NCBI GenBank assembly: GCA_036852015.1
Contig: JAANDG010000282.1
Location: forward strand, 62,001 to 126,000
Length of the DNA stretch: 64,000 nucleotides
Origin: Pelodera strongyloides
Lineage: Eukaryota; Nematoda; Chromadorea; Rhabditida; Rhabditidae
Direction: 5' to 3'
Part shown: positions 43,732-56,228 of the stretch, in pieces
Layout: the number at the start of each line of letters is the position of its first letter
Position numbering within the stretch: position 1 is the stretch's first letter
Program-made: the position numbers and the translations under genes
The notes under the pieces: model-generated
What the model was told of the DNA's origin: nothing
What the model saw: the letters and a program-made list of their open reading frames with translations, nothing else
Database searches by the model: none

Positions 43732-46700
43732 ATGCGTCTGTCACCGGTTTCCTATCTGAGGATCTCGCACTCGTTGAGAAATGTGGTGAACGGACAGTGG
43801 ACGACAACGCACTATACGATTAAGGTAGGCGGGTTGGAGATGTAAATCCGCACATAAGAAAAAAAGGTGTCAAATGGATTTTTCTGTTGTTTATGGATCA
43901 TAATAGGGCTTTGGTGGTCTGTGGTACTAAATGAGGTAGGTTGATAGAAGAAGCTAAGAGGCTTCCGTTTTCGAACAGCGTACTCTGAGTCAAAAAGTGT
44001 ATCTGTGGAGCTAAGGATATCTTTTTTATAATCTTTCGTTAGCTTACTGGTCTGCAAGCAAATAAGAACCCACAACTAGACTGATAGGACTGACGTGGGC
44101 CGATGGACTCTCGTAGTATGTAGTCACTGGCGTAAAGTCAGAAGTTGGCCTAGACCTGTTTTGTTTTCTGTGGAGTGAGTGATATCTCTGCAAACTTTAG
44201 GATCGATCAAAGGACCCAAGATGGAAAGATGTTGATATGACCCGTTATGAAGACCAATATGATGTGGTCATTGTTGGAGGAGGACCCGCTGGCTTATCGG
44301 CCGCTATCAAGCTGAGACAACTAGCGGAGAAGGAGCAGAGAGGTGAGAGAATGAGGTAGAGAGAGGGAGTTAGGGAGAGATGGAGGTAGAGAGATGGAGG
44401 GGAGATTTACCGTATTTCGAAACTAGAATCCGGATCGTACATTGGATGATTCTGTTTGACGCTAGGTAGTTTTATTACAAGTATAATTCTTAGGTATTGG
44501 TTTATTCTTCACATTGGTAAAATGACTGGAATACTATATGTCTCATTAGCATAGGAAATATTAATGTTTAAAGCGAAATACCGGCCGGTTTTTGAAACCC
44601 ACTGCGTACACCTGCTTTCTTATGCAGCGTATGCAAATGAGCAAAAAATAGAATAAAAACTTGATCCCAACTTACATAAATGCATAGGAGTGCAAGTACT
44701 TGAGATGCGTTTCAAAAACCGGCCGGTATTTCGCTTTAAATTTTATTGACACATATGGAATATAGTTGTTTATAGAACTTCGCGTTTGCGTGGTCGAGAA
44801 GGCTGCCGAAATCGGAGCCCACATTATGTCGGGTGCGGTGATTGATACGCGCGCACTGAATGAGCTGTTTCCTAACTGGAAGGAGCTGGGAGCGCCCGTG
44901 TTCCAGAAGGTTGAGGTTGGTACTGGAGAGCTGAGGCTTTTGTTTTCACCGATCGGTGGTGTAGTGGTTAGCGTTGTTGCTTGCCATGAACTTCGGGGGT
45001 TCAATTCCAGCGGACGGACGTAGCTTTTTCTTTCTTTGAATATGATATCGTAAACGCTTTCAATGATCTTTTTGAGTTCAAATAGGATTGTTTACTACAT
45101 ATGTTAAAGTGTGAACGTTAGCTAGGGTTATCTGCATATGCTAAATCAGCTAAAGTAGTCTAGTTCGTACCACTGAATTCATTTTCATTTTCTGGATATA
45201 TAAAACTTTATTGAAACATAGGCAAGTGTGGTGGCGAAGAAAACATATACGAAGTGGTAAAATTGCCTTTCATCTATAATTTCAAAGAGTCGTGCCAACG
45301 TCAATCAGTCAATACATTATAGTCGGAGTCGATCGCGTTGCTGACCAAGACAGCACGTATTCCTATCCCAGTCTTTCCGGGAAATCCATTGGCGAACCAT
45401 GGTGAGTTCTGAGGCCGTATTCACCAACACACAGGGAGCCCTGCCTGGAGCGCTCTGAATCTCTTCTGCTCTCGCACTCTTTAGCTCCCATGGGAGGCCA
45501 GGGAGGGCTCGCTGTGTGTTGGTGAATGCGGCGTCTGGTTTTGGAAGTATTTTTAAAACCGTCAGTTGTAGCTGGAAGGTTGGTAAATATATCTGTGAAA
45601 GGATGTAATATTTGTTCAAAATCTTCGCTTTAGTTTCGTCCAAACTGTTTTGTATGATGTGTTCTGAGCTCATCATCGGGCTTTTGGTAGTTAATTGTTC
45701 TTTTCGTCGCGTACAATAATGGTGCGTGTCGGATTATGTAAGTCTCGTAGGGTTGATTTTTTTCTGTATTTTACCCTTGCTTCTTTTCTTCAGGAAACTA
45801 TATCGTGCGTCTTGGTCACGTTGTTAAATGGCTGGGTGAGCAGGCCGAGGCAGCTGGAGTGGAGATTTATCCAGGATATGCGGCTTCTGAGGTAAAGTGG
45901 GTTGATGAAGGGTATCCTCTTATTCTTATGTTTTAAAGTCAATTTCTCGAATCGCGCTTCGTGATATTCTCTACAAGAATTATGGCGAACTTTTCCTCCA
46001 ATGTTCCACGCGGTAATCAACTTTGTAGCTCCTTTACCACGAGGGTTTCTGGCATTAGAACTTATCCTTATGGATAACTTACCTTTTAACGATTTGGTAA
46101 CGTGGCAATGCTATACATAGACCTTCTATTATGATTGTGGAAAACCCGGACTTGGCGTACGTTGCATATATTTTTCTCGTAAATTTTATATGTGCGTAAT
46201 AATAAATTATTATATACGGTTTGCAGGTTCTCTATAATGAGGACGGAAGCGTCAGGGGAATTGCCACCAATGATGTGGGCATTAATAAGGACGGATCTCC
46301 AAAGGTGTGCTTTTTTTCTTCTTTTAAATTCACAAACTTTCATATGTATTGTTGGTAGTTCTCTAGGTCCACCTTTACAGTATATAGTAGACGTCATGTA
46401 TAACTTTTTTCGATATCGAGTTACTGTTCAGCAGTCGATTGTCTTTTCTCAGTTTATCGATTAATCGATTACAGATACATATTGATATTCGATTTAAATA
46501 TAGACGTTTTTGTTGGCGTGGGAAAGGGAGGTGTTAAGTTGACCATCTGACGAATTTTGTGCGTTTAGAAAAGAAAACATTTCAGGAAAGTTTCCAACGT
46601 GGTATGGAGCTGCAAGCCAAGTGTACAATGTTTGCCGAGGGATGCAGGGGACATTTGTCGAAACAGGTATAATCTGTGTATTAAAGCGTAGTAACTTCCG

Positions 46701-49700
46701 TTTCCGTTGACGCTGGCTCGAAGAAGAGCACTGTACTGTGTTTTCTCACCGTTTCATTATCATTACTCTCTGAAGAAAGGAGACAAGTGAAGGACTTGTG
46801 ATATGATCTTAGGCGGTGAGTTGAGAATCAACGTCGAGCGAGTTACTCAACGCTGAGAAGCAGTAGTTTCATACTAGATCAATGTAGCACGTCACATTTC
46901 TGAAGACTTCTGAATCAGTTGCGCCCTAGGACCTCTTGCGCTTCATGTACTGGATTGGTGTTGTATAATAATTATAATAATAATTTAGTGCATCACAAAG
47001 ATGCGAACAGAAACATTTATAATTAAAAATAAATACAATTAAGACAGCAAAACGGTAATAAGGGACATGTGTAAAGGTAAGGGGAAATTCTGGGGCATCG
47101 AACAAAGGTAATTAGCCGAGCATTTGTAATCCCGGTAGCTGGACACTATCGTCACTAACACACATAGCGTGCACAGACCCAGTGTACCACCTCGTTGTGA
47201 ATAATGTATTTATTTATCTGCAGGTGATGGATAAGTTCAATCTGCGCACGCACGACATGTCCTACGGAATCGGCCTGAAGGAAGTATGGGAGATCGATCC
47301 GGCCAAACATAAGCCCGGATATATTGAACACACGTTGGGATGGCCGTTGGTGGGTGTTTAAAGCGAAATACCGGCCGATTTTTGAAACAATCGAATACAG
47401 TAGCATTCTTATGCAGCATATGCAAAGGAACATAAATTACAATGAAAACCCGAGCTAAGTTTGAGCAAATTAGCATAAATACGTAATTCAGTTGCCCAGG
47501 ATGTGTTTAAAAACAGGCCGGTATTTCGCTTTAAATAACTCTTTATTCCGGCAATAATAAGAATATATACACACTATACTACGATATTGAACGATGAGAT
47601 ACGGCAGGCTCGATGGTCTAGAGAGGGTATGCGAAAATGTTCACGTATTCGCAAAGTATTAACTATGTAAGATTATTTTCATCTTTTTTTTTTAATTTTA
47701 CCCCTGATTTTGACTGTTACGCTTTGTATTTTGACTTTATTGGTTGAATAGTCTTTGCGTAAGAAGAAAGAAGAATAAAGTAGCCACGTTTGACTATTTT
47801 GACCGACTTTCTAGGAAAGAGACCAGTACGGTGGCTCGTTCATGTACCACATTGAGGACGGTGGCGCTCCACTTGTTGCAATTGGATTCGTACTTGCACT
47901 CGACTACAAGAACCCGTACGTGAATCCGTATCAAGTAAGCAATGTGATGACTTATGTGATTTTGTCCTTTTTTTGTAGGTTCACTATGTCTAGAGCAAGA
48001 CCTGTTCAGCAGTGAGTTTATTTAGTTTAGAGCAGCTGTTCGATAATTAGAAATGCTTCCCTCTATTGTGTTGAGCCGTAATTATGTGCATTTGCTCTAA
48101 TGGTATGGTTTCTGACAGGAATTCCGCAGTGTAATATATATTTGGTTGTTTGAAGTGATATAGCGTCCGGTTTTTGAAGCGTATGCTGCACTACAACTGC
48201 ATTTCCGTATGTTGAATGCAAATGGGTATAATTCGACTAAGAAATCGCGCAGTTATTTGCATACACTAAATGGGAGTATATCGTCCAGTATACGTTTCGA
48301 ATCCGGCTTTATACCTTCTTTAATTGTATAGCTAATATATTCACAGGGATTTTGGTCGTGTTTCTGTGGCACGCTCCATTATTGATTGGGTTGGATACAT
48401 AAATAAATAAATAAATAGTTTACGCTTCAAGAGCGTGCACCTTTATTCTTTATTCGGCTCTCCACACTGTATATAGGTGTTGTGTAGTGTGGAGAGCTTT
48501 GCTCACAACATATTTACTCTTTATACTGAGCGCGTTGCTGTTTGAATTATTTGATTTTCAATTTTCAGGAGTTCCAACGCTATAAGACTCATCCGTCGAT
48601 CAGTAAGTATCTGGAGGGCGGTAAGAGAGTCGGTTACGGAGGTCGCGCGCTGAACGAGGGAGGATACCAGACGGTGCCCAAGCTCTCCTTCCCCGGTAGG
48701 TGTTTGTTAGTTTGTTTATTCTGGGTTACGGTAGTTATTTGCGTAATAGCCGTCAGCCACTGTGTATCGGAGTCATATACCGTTGTATTACCGCACTTGT
48801 GGAGGAACCTTGTTTTCCTTATGTCTTATACCATAGTGTTGGTGGTGTTACGATGGTCACAGAGGTATTTACACAGAGGTTGCGATAGTTGTATACCATA
48901 GTAATACAGGTGTATTCTTATAATCCAGTCATGGTAATGTAATATTGTAGGCCGTTGACATGGAGTTGCAGCCTCATGCGTTTGCCACAGTGGTGAAGTG
49001 CAATTGTGAAATCTTATACCGTAGCCGTAGAGCTATCGCCGTCTACCGTAATCTGTATATTAGTCTCATACCGCAGGCGCGACGCTTTGGTTGAGTGATC
49101 TGTTTGGGCTCTGTTATAGTCACATCAGAGGTGGTAGTCTGTTGTTCTTCAGTGCCGCGGACATGTAGCTAAACCGAAGGGCGTGTACATCTAGACTATC
49201 TAGAGTGTAAACTTGTACCGTAGTTGAGGGCGTTTATTAAGGTTTATTGAAGATATGCAATTAACACATATGAAAAGGTGACCCTAAGATACCACGCTTC
49301 ACAACGCAGTATTCTGACAAGGGACCAAACTACAAAGAACAAAAACACGCGTTGTTGCCTTGGAATGTAGTCCTATTCATTCTCCTATTGCAGGTGGTTG
49401 TCTGGTTGGCTGCAGTGCCGGTCTACTCAACGTGGCCAAACTGAAGGGCGTCCACAATGCGATGAAGAGTGGAATGGTGGCTGCAGAGACCATCTACAAT
49501 GATATTAAGAAGGACGAGAACGCAACTGGTAGGTTACTGGTTTATTTATTGGTGGGGGGAGGATGGGTTAAGGTTAAGGTGCCTACGATTGGTAGGCTTT
49601 CTTAGAGTTGGTTGCGCTCAGCTTTTCGCTGAAGGTGCATTGATATTAAAGGATACGAATGCGACTGGTATGTTTGGGGTGAAGCTCGTATTAGCTTTTA

Positions 49701-52700
49701 CAAACTTGGTATTGTGCATGTACAGGACTGTCCTTCTTAGCGTTGTGCTAGTTGGACCATACTTGTTCATTGTTGCACTCGGCAAACTTGTATACGGCTT
49801 GCTTCAGTGATCGAGCCGAAGTCCTATCGTGATGAGCTGGAAAAGACGTATGTGCTAAAGGAACTGAAACAAACGAGAAATATCCGGCCAGCGTTCAATA
49901 CTTCGCTTGGTAAGTGCTCTGATTTTGGTTTATTTACGGTGGTTAATTTAACTATCGATCCGTAATTTATGACAAGAAAGCAAAATGTTTGTTTTGTGTC
50001 TCCGTTGTTTTAAATTATACGTAAAACATTGTGTTTCGTGTATTCTATATGAAATGTAAGACTTGGAAACTTGTAGTGTGGATTTTACGTCAGTTTCGAA
50101 GTGTATTGATAATGAAGAGCATGCAGTCTTTCCGATAAAGTATAAATTACTATATTATAACTTAAGCTAGCTTGACGGTATGAATGTCCTACACCGTCCT
50201 TTTTTGGCTACTCTGTCACCGGTTAGGTTCGAACCTAGTCTAGTCTTGCAGGACTAGCACCCTATAAGCTAAGCTCTTTATTTCCAGGCTGGCTTGGCGG
50301 TATGGCCTACACCGGATTGTTCTACGTATTTGGACGGGGAATCGAGCCATGGAGTCTCAGTCACGGAAAGAAGGACAACGAGAAGACGGTGAAGAAGACC
50401 GAGGCGAAGGTGAGACGGGGTTACTGTAGTTTATAGTTTGTAGTGTACTTTGTAGTTTGTCTTGTTGAAAGGGTTCTAAAGTGATTAATATTTTAATCAT
50501 TGCCCAGCATGAAAACCAAGTGCCCCTTTTGTTTTATAGTTTTTTTTTCTGTCGAAAATATTTTTTTATTTGATTTAGCCGATCGATTATCCGAAACCGG
50601 ACAATAAGATCACTTTTGATCTTCTGACATCAGTCTCGTTGACGGGAACAAATCACGAAGAGAACCAGCCGTCGCATTTGACTCTCAAGGTAAGAGGATA
50701 CTGTATTTTGATGATTGTCTGTGTTCTTTGTGTGTGTGTGTGTGTGTGTGTGTCTCTAGAGAGAGAGAGAGAGAGAGATCAAATTCTAGTGCACCGGTTC
50801 TTAATAAACAAATGAGTAAACTATGGCAAGTTATGTACATACTAGACATATGGGCGAGAACAATCAATCAACGTTAGTAGGGGTCAAAAACACCCATAGT
50901 TCGCCGAGTTACAACATAGAGTTAACAAGATATAAAGACTATGAGTCAAAGGTATAACTGTAGCGACTGACCGACAAGTAATGTGTTAGAAAAAGGTCTT
51001 ATTATAGATTTTTGGCGCGCAATAGAACCGCCATTGATAATACAATTGTTGCATTGTTGGTATATATAATTGCACTAATTGCCTACGGCACAACGATGAT
51101 AATTGTGAAAGACGAAAGACACCAGAAAAACAAAGCGCTTACACGGCACAGAAAGAAGGTACACACTACAAAGTACAAACAGCTGACTAACGATGATGAT
51201 CTTATAATAGCAGCTCGTTTGGGTGGTCCCTTCTACTCTCCTCTTCTTACAAATAAGAGCGTCCGCGCGATGTAACCGTTGAAACATCTCGGGTGATGGA
51301 ACATCTTCATCCGCTTCCGGTATCTTCCCCGCATATGTCGTTCTTCGGTGTCCTCCAAATGAATCGTTGTTTAGAACATCATTGATTGACACGGCTTCCA
51401 AATTCGATATGTGCATCTTCCCTTGCGTCTCGAATAACGGAGCATACATATACGTATACAAACTCCATTCCACTCGAGATCTTTGCAAGGCTCGCGTTCT
51501 GCATCTTCACGCTCTCCTCTTCTTAAGATTAGCCATATGAGTAGCTTAGTGAATCGAAATGCCCGCAAACGATCAAGGGAACAAGGGTAATAAATGCGTC
51601 AAGTAAATCGCAAACCGTCACGAGTAAAAAAAAAAGAATGTTCAACGTATCATCAAGCAACTCGCAAACCATCAAGAGTTAAAAGGGTGAGCTTGATTAT
51701 CATGACATAGTGTGAACAGTGAACTCGATGTAGTTGTCGTAGTTGTACCAGAAAGCACGAACTAGACTAGTATGCATTTGTTTCGATTCATCAACATCGG
51801 CTTGTTAGAAAGAAGCGTGGAAAGAAGACGCAGTTTCCTTTTTCATTTCCAATACTAACATGGAATTATCTCCCGCGATCACGCACATGTCCATCTCCGG
51901 CCGTACTGATCAATTCTTCTGGAATCCTCAGATATCCTCCATTGTTCTACCTGCACAACGCCAGACCGCTGTCTGCGTGTGTATCCATTGGAAACCCTCA
52001 TGAGATACTTCAATATCGACAGTAAACTCGGTTTCCATATCCGCCACAATGTCTGTAGGACTAGCAACTCTAGCTATCCTCTCTTAGACAAAACGATAGG
52101 TCGCATCCCAGTACACTGCCCGTAGGGGTATGAGATCGAACAACCTCCAATATTTGCTCCATCGTTGGGATATTGGTTCGCGTGGCCGTGCATCAGTAGT
52201 AGCGCTATGCAAACCAACTGACTGCACCTTGAGGTCCTGTACTGCAACAGTATCCCCCACAAGAGAATAGAAGCGTGCACACTTCGTCAACTCCTCTTGC
52301 AATTACGTAGCATCTGTAAACGGGAACTTCCGGCATCCGAATACTTCAGCTCATGCTTCTCCAAAGCAGGCTTGCCACGATTTCCTGAGCTGCTTCCTCT
52401 GCAACTCTTCAGACTGAGTGGTGTTGCAACTCCCCAACTCAGTGGCGTTCATCATCTCGATGATACTTATGGAGCTTCCTTTGCTCCCTTTCAGACTAGT
52501 TGGTCATGATCCAAACTAGCAATGCTCATCATCCAGATGAGACTTCCAGAACTTTCCTGCTCAACGTTGCCTCAGCAACACATGATTCCTCAGAATCCCC
52601 GTGAAAGCCAGCGGCCAATGCCCTGCTTCACGTCCTCTTTGACAGCTATTCGTCAACCGCACCCCAAAACCATGTCAAGGTTTCGTGCGGCCTACATACC

Positions 52701-55700
52701 TGTCGTACTGTTTGTTTACGAAACAGTCGTATTGTTTCAATGCCTCAAAGGCACACGTAACAAAGATACTGTACACACATGCGGCGTCTGTATTTTGAAT
52801 ACGTTCACAAGAACATCATTGTTCTCTCGACAGTGATAAACTCAGTGGAATATGCGACAATTCGGTGAACGAAATCACTGAAGTTCCAAGTCACACTTCC
52901 TTGAAGCAACAGTAGGGTGAAAACATCGTTACGCAAATGTAGTCGTCCTTGAGTGTTCGTATGTAGAATCATATACAGTAGCATCAGCTCGCGAACGTGC
53001 GGCTTTCCAACATCCGAAGATCCATCACCACACACTCAGACCAGAAGTAACACTGCGTTGTCACATTCCAAATTCCAAGACGTTTGTATTCCACGAGCAT
53101 AAGCAACGACACTTCAGTGATCGATATATTTCCACTTCGAATATGCTTCAGTAGCACAGCTGAATATATCAATGCAGTGTTAGTCATCACAGCAGCATTG
53201 TCTGTATCGACAATCAGTAAGCGGGATTCAGATCAGTAATTCCGACTTGATAATGAAATAATATTTCACGATTGGTGAATTCACTGTAGACATGAGGTGA
53301 CGACAGAATAGTAGTAACAAATAGAAGCTTCCCGACTGAGAGAATCGCAGCCCTCCATTCACTTGAACGTTATTGCCCAAGTATAGACATCGTCCTCATT
53401 TAGTGTCTACATTCACAATAATTAGGATTAATGTCACATCATCATTATCGTTGACATCCAGTTTGTTTCATTGTCGTCGACATCGACAACATTGGTGTGC
53501 ACAATATAAACGAGGTGAACGTCGGCGTCGTCAGCCTTGATGTTAACGGCATCGTTGACGATGTCAACATCGTTGTTCTCAACGACGTGCTCGACGAGAT
53601 CGATGTCGGCGTCGACAAGTTCGAAGTCGATCTCCTCAGCGTCGTCGTCGACGTCAGTATACTCGGCCTCGTGGTTGTCAAGCTCGATGTAATTGAACTC
53701 GTGGATTGTCAGTGTCATTGACCTCGTGGGTCGAGTGGTCCACCGTGGCCTACTCAACATCCTTGATGTCGTAGACATGACCTTGGATGTAAAGGTTATG
53801 GGCGAACTCGGCCTCGTTGTCCTCAGTATGTCCAGGATAATGAGGTGGTTCAGCTGGTAATCATCCTCCCGTTCCTCTTCAGCGCGTTCAGAGCGTCTCA
53901 TATACAAATTCCCACCATGTGTTGTATTATCCATATGAACACTAGAGCGGATGCAGTTCTGTCAGGCGGCGCCGTGACATATCACAAATAGGGATCTGCG
54001 TTTGCTCTTGTTCATCAGTGTCCATGCTCTGGTCACGCAACTGCTGATCCATGACGAACGTTTTCATACTGGCCAGGCGGCGCCGTGACACAGTACATCT
54101 ACGTTGCTCTCCTTCTCCAGGTCGTTCTCCTTGTTGTCGGTAGTAGATTCTTCTTGTAGACTTTGGTTCCGGTGACTTCCTCCAAAGAACTTCAATAGCC
54201 TCCGTCAGGCAGTGTCACAGGGCTACGCCCCCACACAGACCATCAGGCTATGTCAGCTCCCGGTGGCACTGAATACATAGATCGCGCACCCAGAAAGGTC
54301 CGGCCTGATGTACAGTGACCACCTTGCAGAGAAAACTGAGCCAGTGTTCGACCATCAAGCATGCCCCAAGGGACAATCATGATAGTCGTGTGCCCAACTA
54401 GGAACCCTGGAACACCAGATCCACAACCGCGAGGCTGTATAGGACCAGGTCCCAGAGACCAGCGTTGGCACTGGCCAGTTTCCCCGCAATGGAGAAAGCA
54501 CCCAAAGTCTACATGGTTAGGCGGCGCCGAAACCAGTGGTAGAACGTCTTCAACTCAGAATGGGAGAGGCGGCGCCGACTCCCACTCTCTGCGAGTGTCC
54601 AACGTGGTGCAAAACAGAGAGAAGACAAAGGGAGAGATAAGGGAGAACGGATGACAAAAAGATAACCAGCAAATGTAAAGAAGAAAAAAAAATTAATCCT
54701 AGGCCGGTGCATGTGTCAAAAAATACCTAGGAAAAGTGGGTAAGTAGCCACTCTCGGCCCCCAGTTGGTTGTAAAGGTATTTTAAGTTGGATGTTAAAGG
54801 AATTTGTGATAAGTTAAAAGTTGGTTGATAAAAGAATTTTGAAGTTGGTTGATAAAAGGATTTTGTGTTAAGTTAAAAGAGTTAAGGAAGGTTAAATGGT
54901 TTAAACATGGTTAACAATGCTTAACAAGTGTCCCAGTTCTTATTCTACCTACGTCTACCTTAACCTAGGCTGGGCACACATGCACAAAAATAAAACATAA
55001 AACATGACACAATACAAACAACATAACAAAGGTATCATATGGACAAATAGTCCAATGAATTAGAAACATACAAAACATACAAATAATTTGATTGTAAGTT
55101 TATTATGATATAAGTAGCAATATCAAATTCTAGTGCACCGGTTCTTAATAAACAAATGAGTAAACTATGGCAAGTTATGTACATACTAGACATATGGGCG
55201 AGAACAATCAATCAACGTTAGTAGGGGTCAAAAACACCCATAGTTCGCCGAGTTACAACATAGAGTTAACAAGATATAAAGACTATGAGTCAAAGGTATA
55301 ACTGTAGCGACTGACCGACAAGTAATGTGTTAGAAAAAGGTCTTATTATAGATTTTTGGCGCGCAATAGAACCGCCATTGATAATACAATTGTTGCATTG
55401 TTGGTATATATAATTGCACTAATTGCCTACGGCACAACGATGATAATTGGGAAAGACGAAAGACACCAGAAAAACAAAGCGCTTACACGGCACAGAAAGA
55501 AGGTACACACTACAAAGTACAAAAGCTGACTAACGATGATGATCTTATAATAGCAGCTCGTTTGGGTGGTCCCTTCTACTCACTCACGTCTGTACGAATT
55601 TACCGAGCGTTTCGGAGAGTTCGTTGGTTCGTTCCCTTAATCAGTGTGTTTTCGTGTTTTTTTCCAAGTATTGGCGGTTTTCCAAGTATTGGCAGTTTGT

Positions 55701-56228
55701 CTGGTTCTATGCATGGAAAGCCGCTAACTTTAACCGTATGTCCAAACATTACTTCATTCTTTTCAGGATGACTCGGTGCCCGTAAAGGTCAACCTGGCCG
55801 AGTATGATGGGCCTGAGGCTCGCTTCTGCCCAGCAGGTTAGTGGATTACTCGTTTTTCTATTTTAATCGTGTAGTATTCTCGAAAGCGACCCGGTCGAGT
55901 TAGTTTCTGTGGTTTCAGCTTATCGGTGTGGTTATATCAGCATTCGTCAACAAACTTTTGTTGTTTTCCTAATTGGGTAGTCTTGTTTGTGTAAGGTTAC
56001 GGTAGTCTAGGGTAATATTGGAATACTGTTTAAACTAAATAACTAAATCATATTCCTTTAGGTGTCTACGAGTTTGTGCCCAGCGAAACTGATCCCTCCA
56101 CGCAGAGACTGCAGATTAACGCGCAGAATTGTATTCACTGTAAAACGTGTGATATTAAGGATATCACTCAGAATATTAACTGGGTAACACCACAGGGAGG
56201 GGAGGGCCCCAAGTATGATGGAATGTAG
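43732..56228 (+). CDS. ETFDH: Electron transfer flavoprotein-ubiquinone oxidoreductase, mitochondrial (ETFDH)
   Basis: Inner-membrane FAD/4Fe-4S enzyme that passes electrons from ETF (fatty-acid and amino-acid oxidation) to ubiquinone. Sixteen exons: 43732-43824, 44201-44342, 44776-44915, 45323-45401, 45794-45891, 46227-46304, 46585-46665, 47224-47349, 47815-47934, 48569-48695, 49394-49528, 49808-49909, 50288-50409, 50579-50689, 55767-55836, 56062-56228. In phase, 596 residues; human ETFDH has 617. Residues 1-31 are Arg/Ser-rich without acids, as in a mitochondrial presequence. FAD Rossmann motif GGGPAG is at 57-62. The body follows the family closely ([43 protein letters not shown]-like [18 protein letters not shown]-like [17 protein letters not shown]). 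The C-terminal cluster ligands C539, C565, C568, C571 are all present, and the protein ends KYDGM as expected. The 5.1-kb intron 14 is inflated by an LTR-like insertion. Confidence 0.97.
44568..44739. mobile_element. TTAA-family MITE in ETFDH intron 2
   Basis: Perfect ends: TTAAAGCGAAATACCGGCCG and CCGGCCGGTATTTCGCTTTAA. The inner part matches 28671-28844. It ends 36 bp before exon 3. Confidence 0.9.
44949..45018 (+). other. tRNA-Gly-like sequence (probable pseudogene or SINE head)
   Basis: CGGTGGTGTAGTGGTTAGC and GGGTTCAATTCCAGC resemble box A and box B; CCGATCG can pair with CGGACGG except one position. The anticodon stem and T-stem pair poorly, so I do not call a functional tRNA. It lies in an ETFDH intron. 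Confidence 0.4.
45411..45535. mobile_element. GAGGCC-family MITE at an ETFDH donor site
   Basis: GAGGCCGTATTCACCAACAC on the left and TGTGTTGGTGAATGCGGCGTC on the right. It begins 9 bp after the end of exon 45323-45401. Confidence 0.8.
47358..47534. mobile_element. TTAA-family MITE at an ETFDH donor site
   Basis: It starts TTAAAGCGAAATACCGGCCG and ends CAGGCCGGTATTTCGCTTTAA. It begins 8 bp after the end of exon 47224-47349. Confidence 0.85.
48149..48323. mobile_element. TTAA-family MITE, second subfamily, diverged
   Basis: It starts TTTGAAGTGATATAGCGTCC and ends CCGGCTTTATACCTTCTTTAA. It lies in an ETFDH intron. Confidence 0.5.
50729..50777. repeat. (GT)n then (GA)n microsatellite
   Basis: About 25 bp of GT directly followed by TCTCTA and about 21 bp of GA. 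It abuts the left direct repeat of the LTR-like element. Confidence 0.9.
50778..51238. repeat. Left 461-bp direct repeat
   Basis: It runs from ATCAAATTCTAGTGCACCGG to GTGGTCCCTTCTACTC and has AT-rich TATATATAATTG in the second half. Confidence 0.95.
53434..53934 (-). CDS. Acidic low-complexity ORF inside the LTR-like element
   Basis: 166-residue open frame. The N-terminal half is Arg/Thr-rich; the second half is Asp/Val/Asn-rich ([19 protein letters not shown]). The DNA is made of GAC/GTC/GTT-type triplets, so the complementary strand is also open (53497-53721). I cannot tell a real acidic protein from a degenerate trinucleotide repeat. No family recognised. Confidence 0.25.
   Translation of the reverse strand: MDNTTHGGNLYMRRSERAEEEREDDYQLNHLIILDILRTTRPSSPITFTSKVMSTTSRMLSRPRWTTRPTRSMTLTIHEFNYIELDNHEAEYTDVDDDAEEIDFELVDADIDLVEHVVENNDVDIVNDAVNIKADDADVHLVYIVHTNVVDVDDNETNWMSTIMMM
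54780..54890. repeat. AT-rich short tandem units
   Basis: AGTTGGTTGATAAAAG and TTTTGTGTTAAGTTAAAAG-like words recur several times just inside the right part of the LTR-like element. Confidence 0.6.
55122..55581. repeat. Right 460-bp direct repeat
   Basis: Almost identical to 50778-51238. Its right edge is about 185 bp before exon 15 of ETFDH. Confidence 0.95.

Larger units (their letters stand above)
50778..55581. mobile_element. LTR-like non-autonomous element in ETFDH intron 14
   Basis: Two direct repeats of 461 and 460 bp (50778-51238, 55122-55581) bound about 3.9 kb. I see two differences between them: GTGAAAG/GGGAAAG, and one deleted base in TACAAACAGCTG. The inside has no recognisable reverse transcriptase, integrase or protease on either strand. 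The repeats lack the usual TG...CA ends and I could not find a target duplication, so the LTR reading is an inference. Orientation is unknown. Confidence 0.6.

Noticed and set aside
44949..45018. Functional tRNA-Gly
   Set aside because: Anticodon stem and T-stem have several mismatches; kept only as a tRNA-like sequence.
54361..54654. 97-residue Pro/Arg-rich frame as a Gag protein
   Set aside because: No zinc knuckle or capsid-like motif, and the length and composition are unconvincing.
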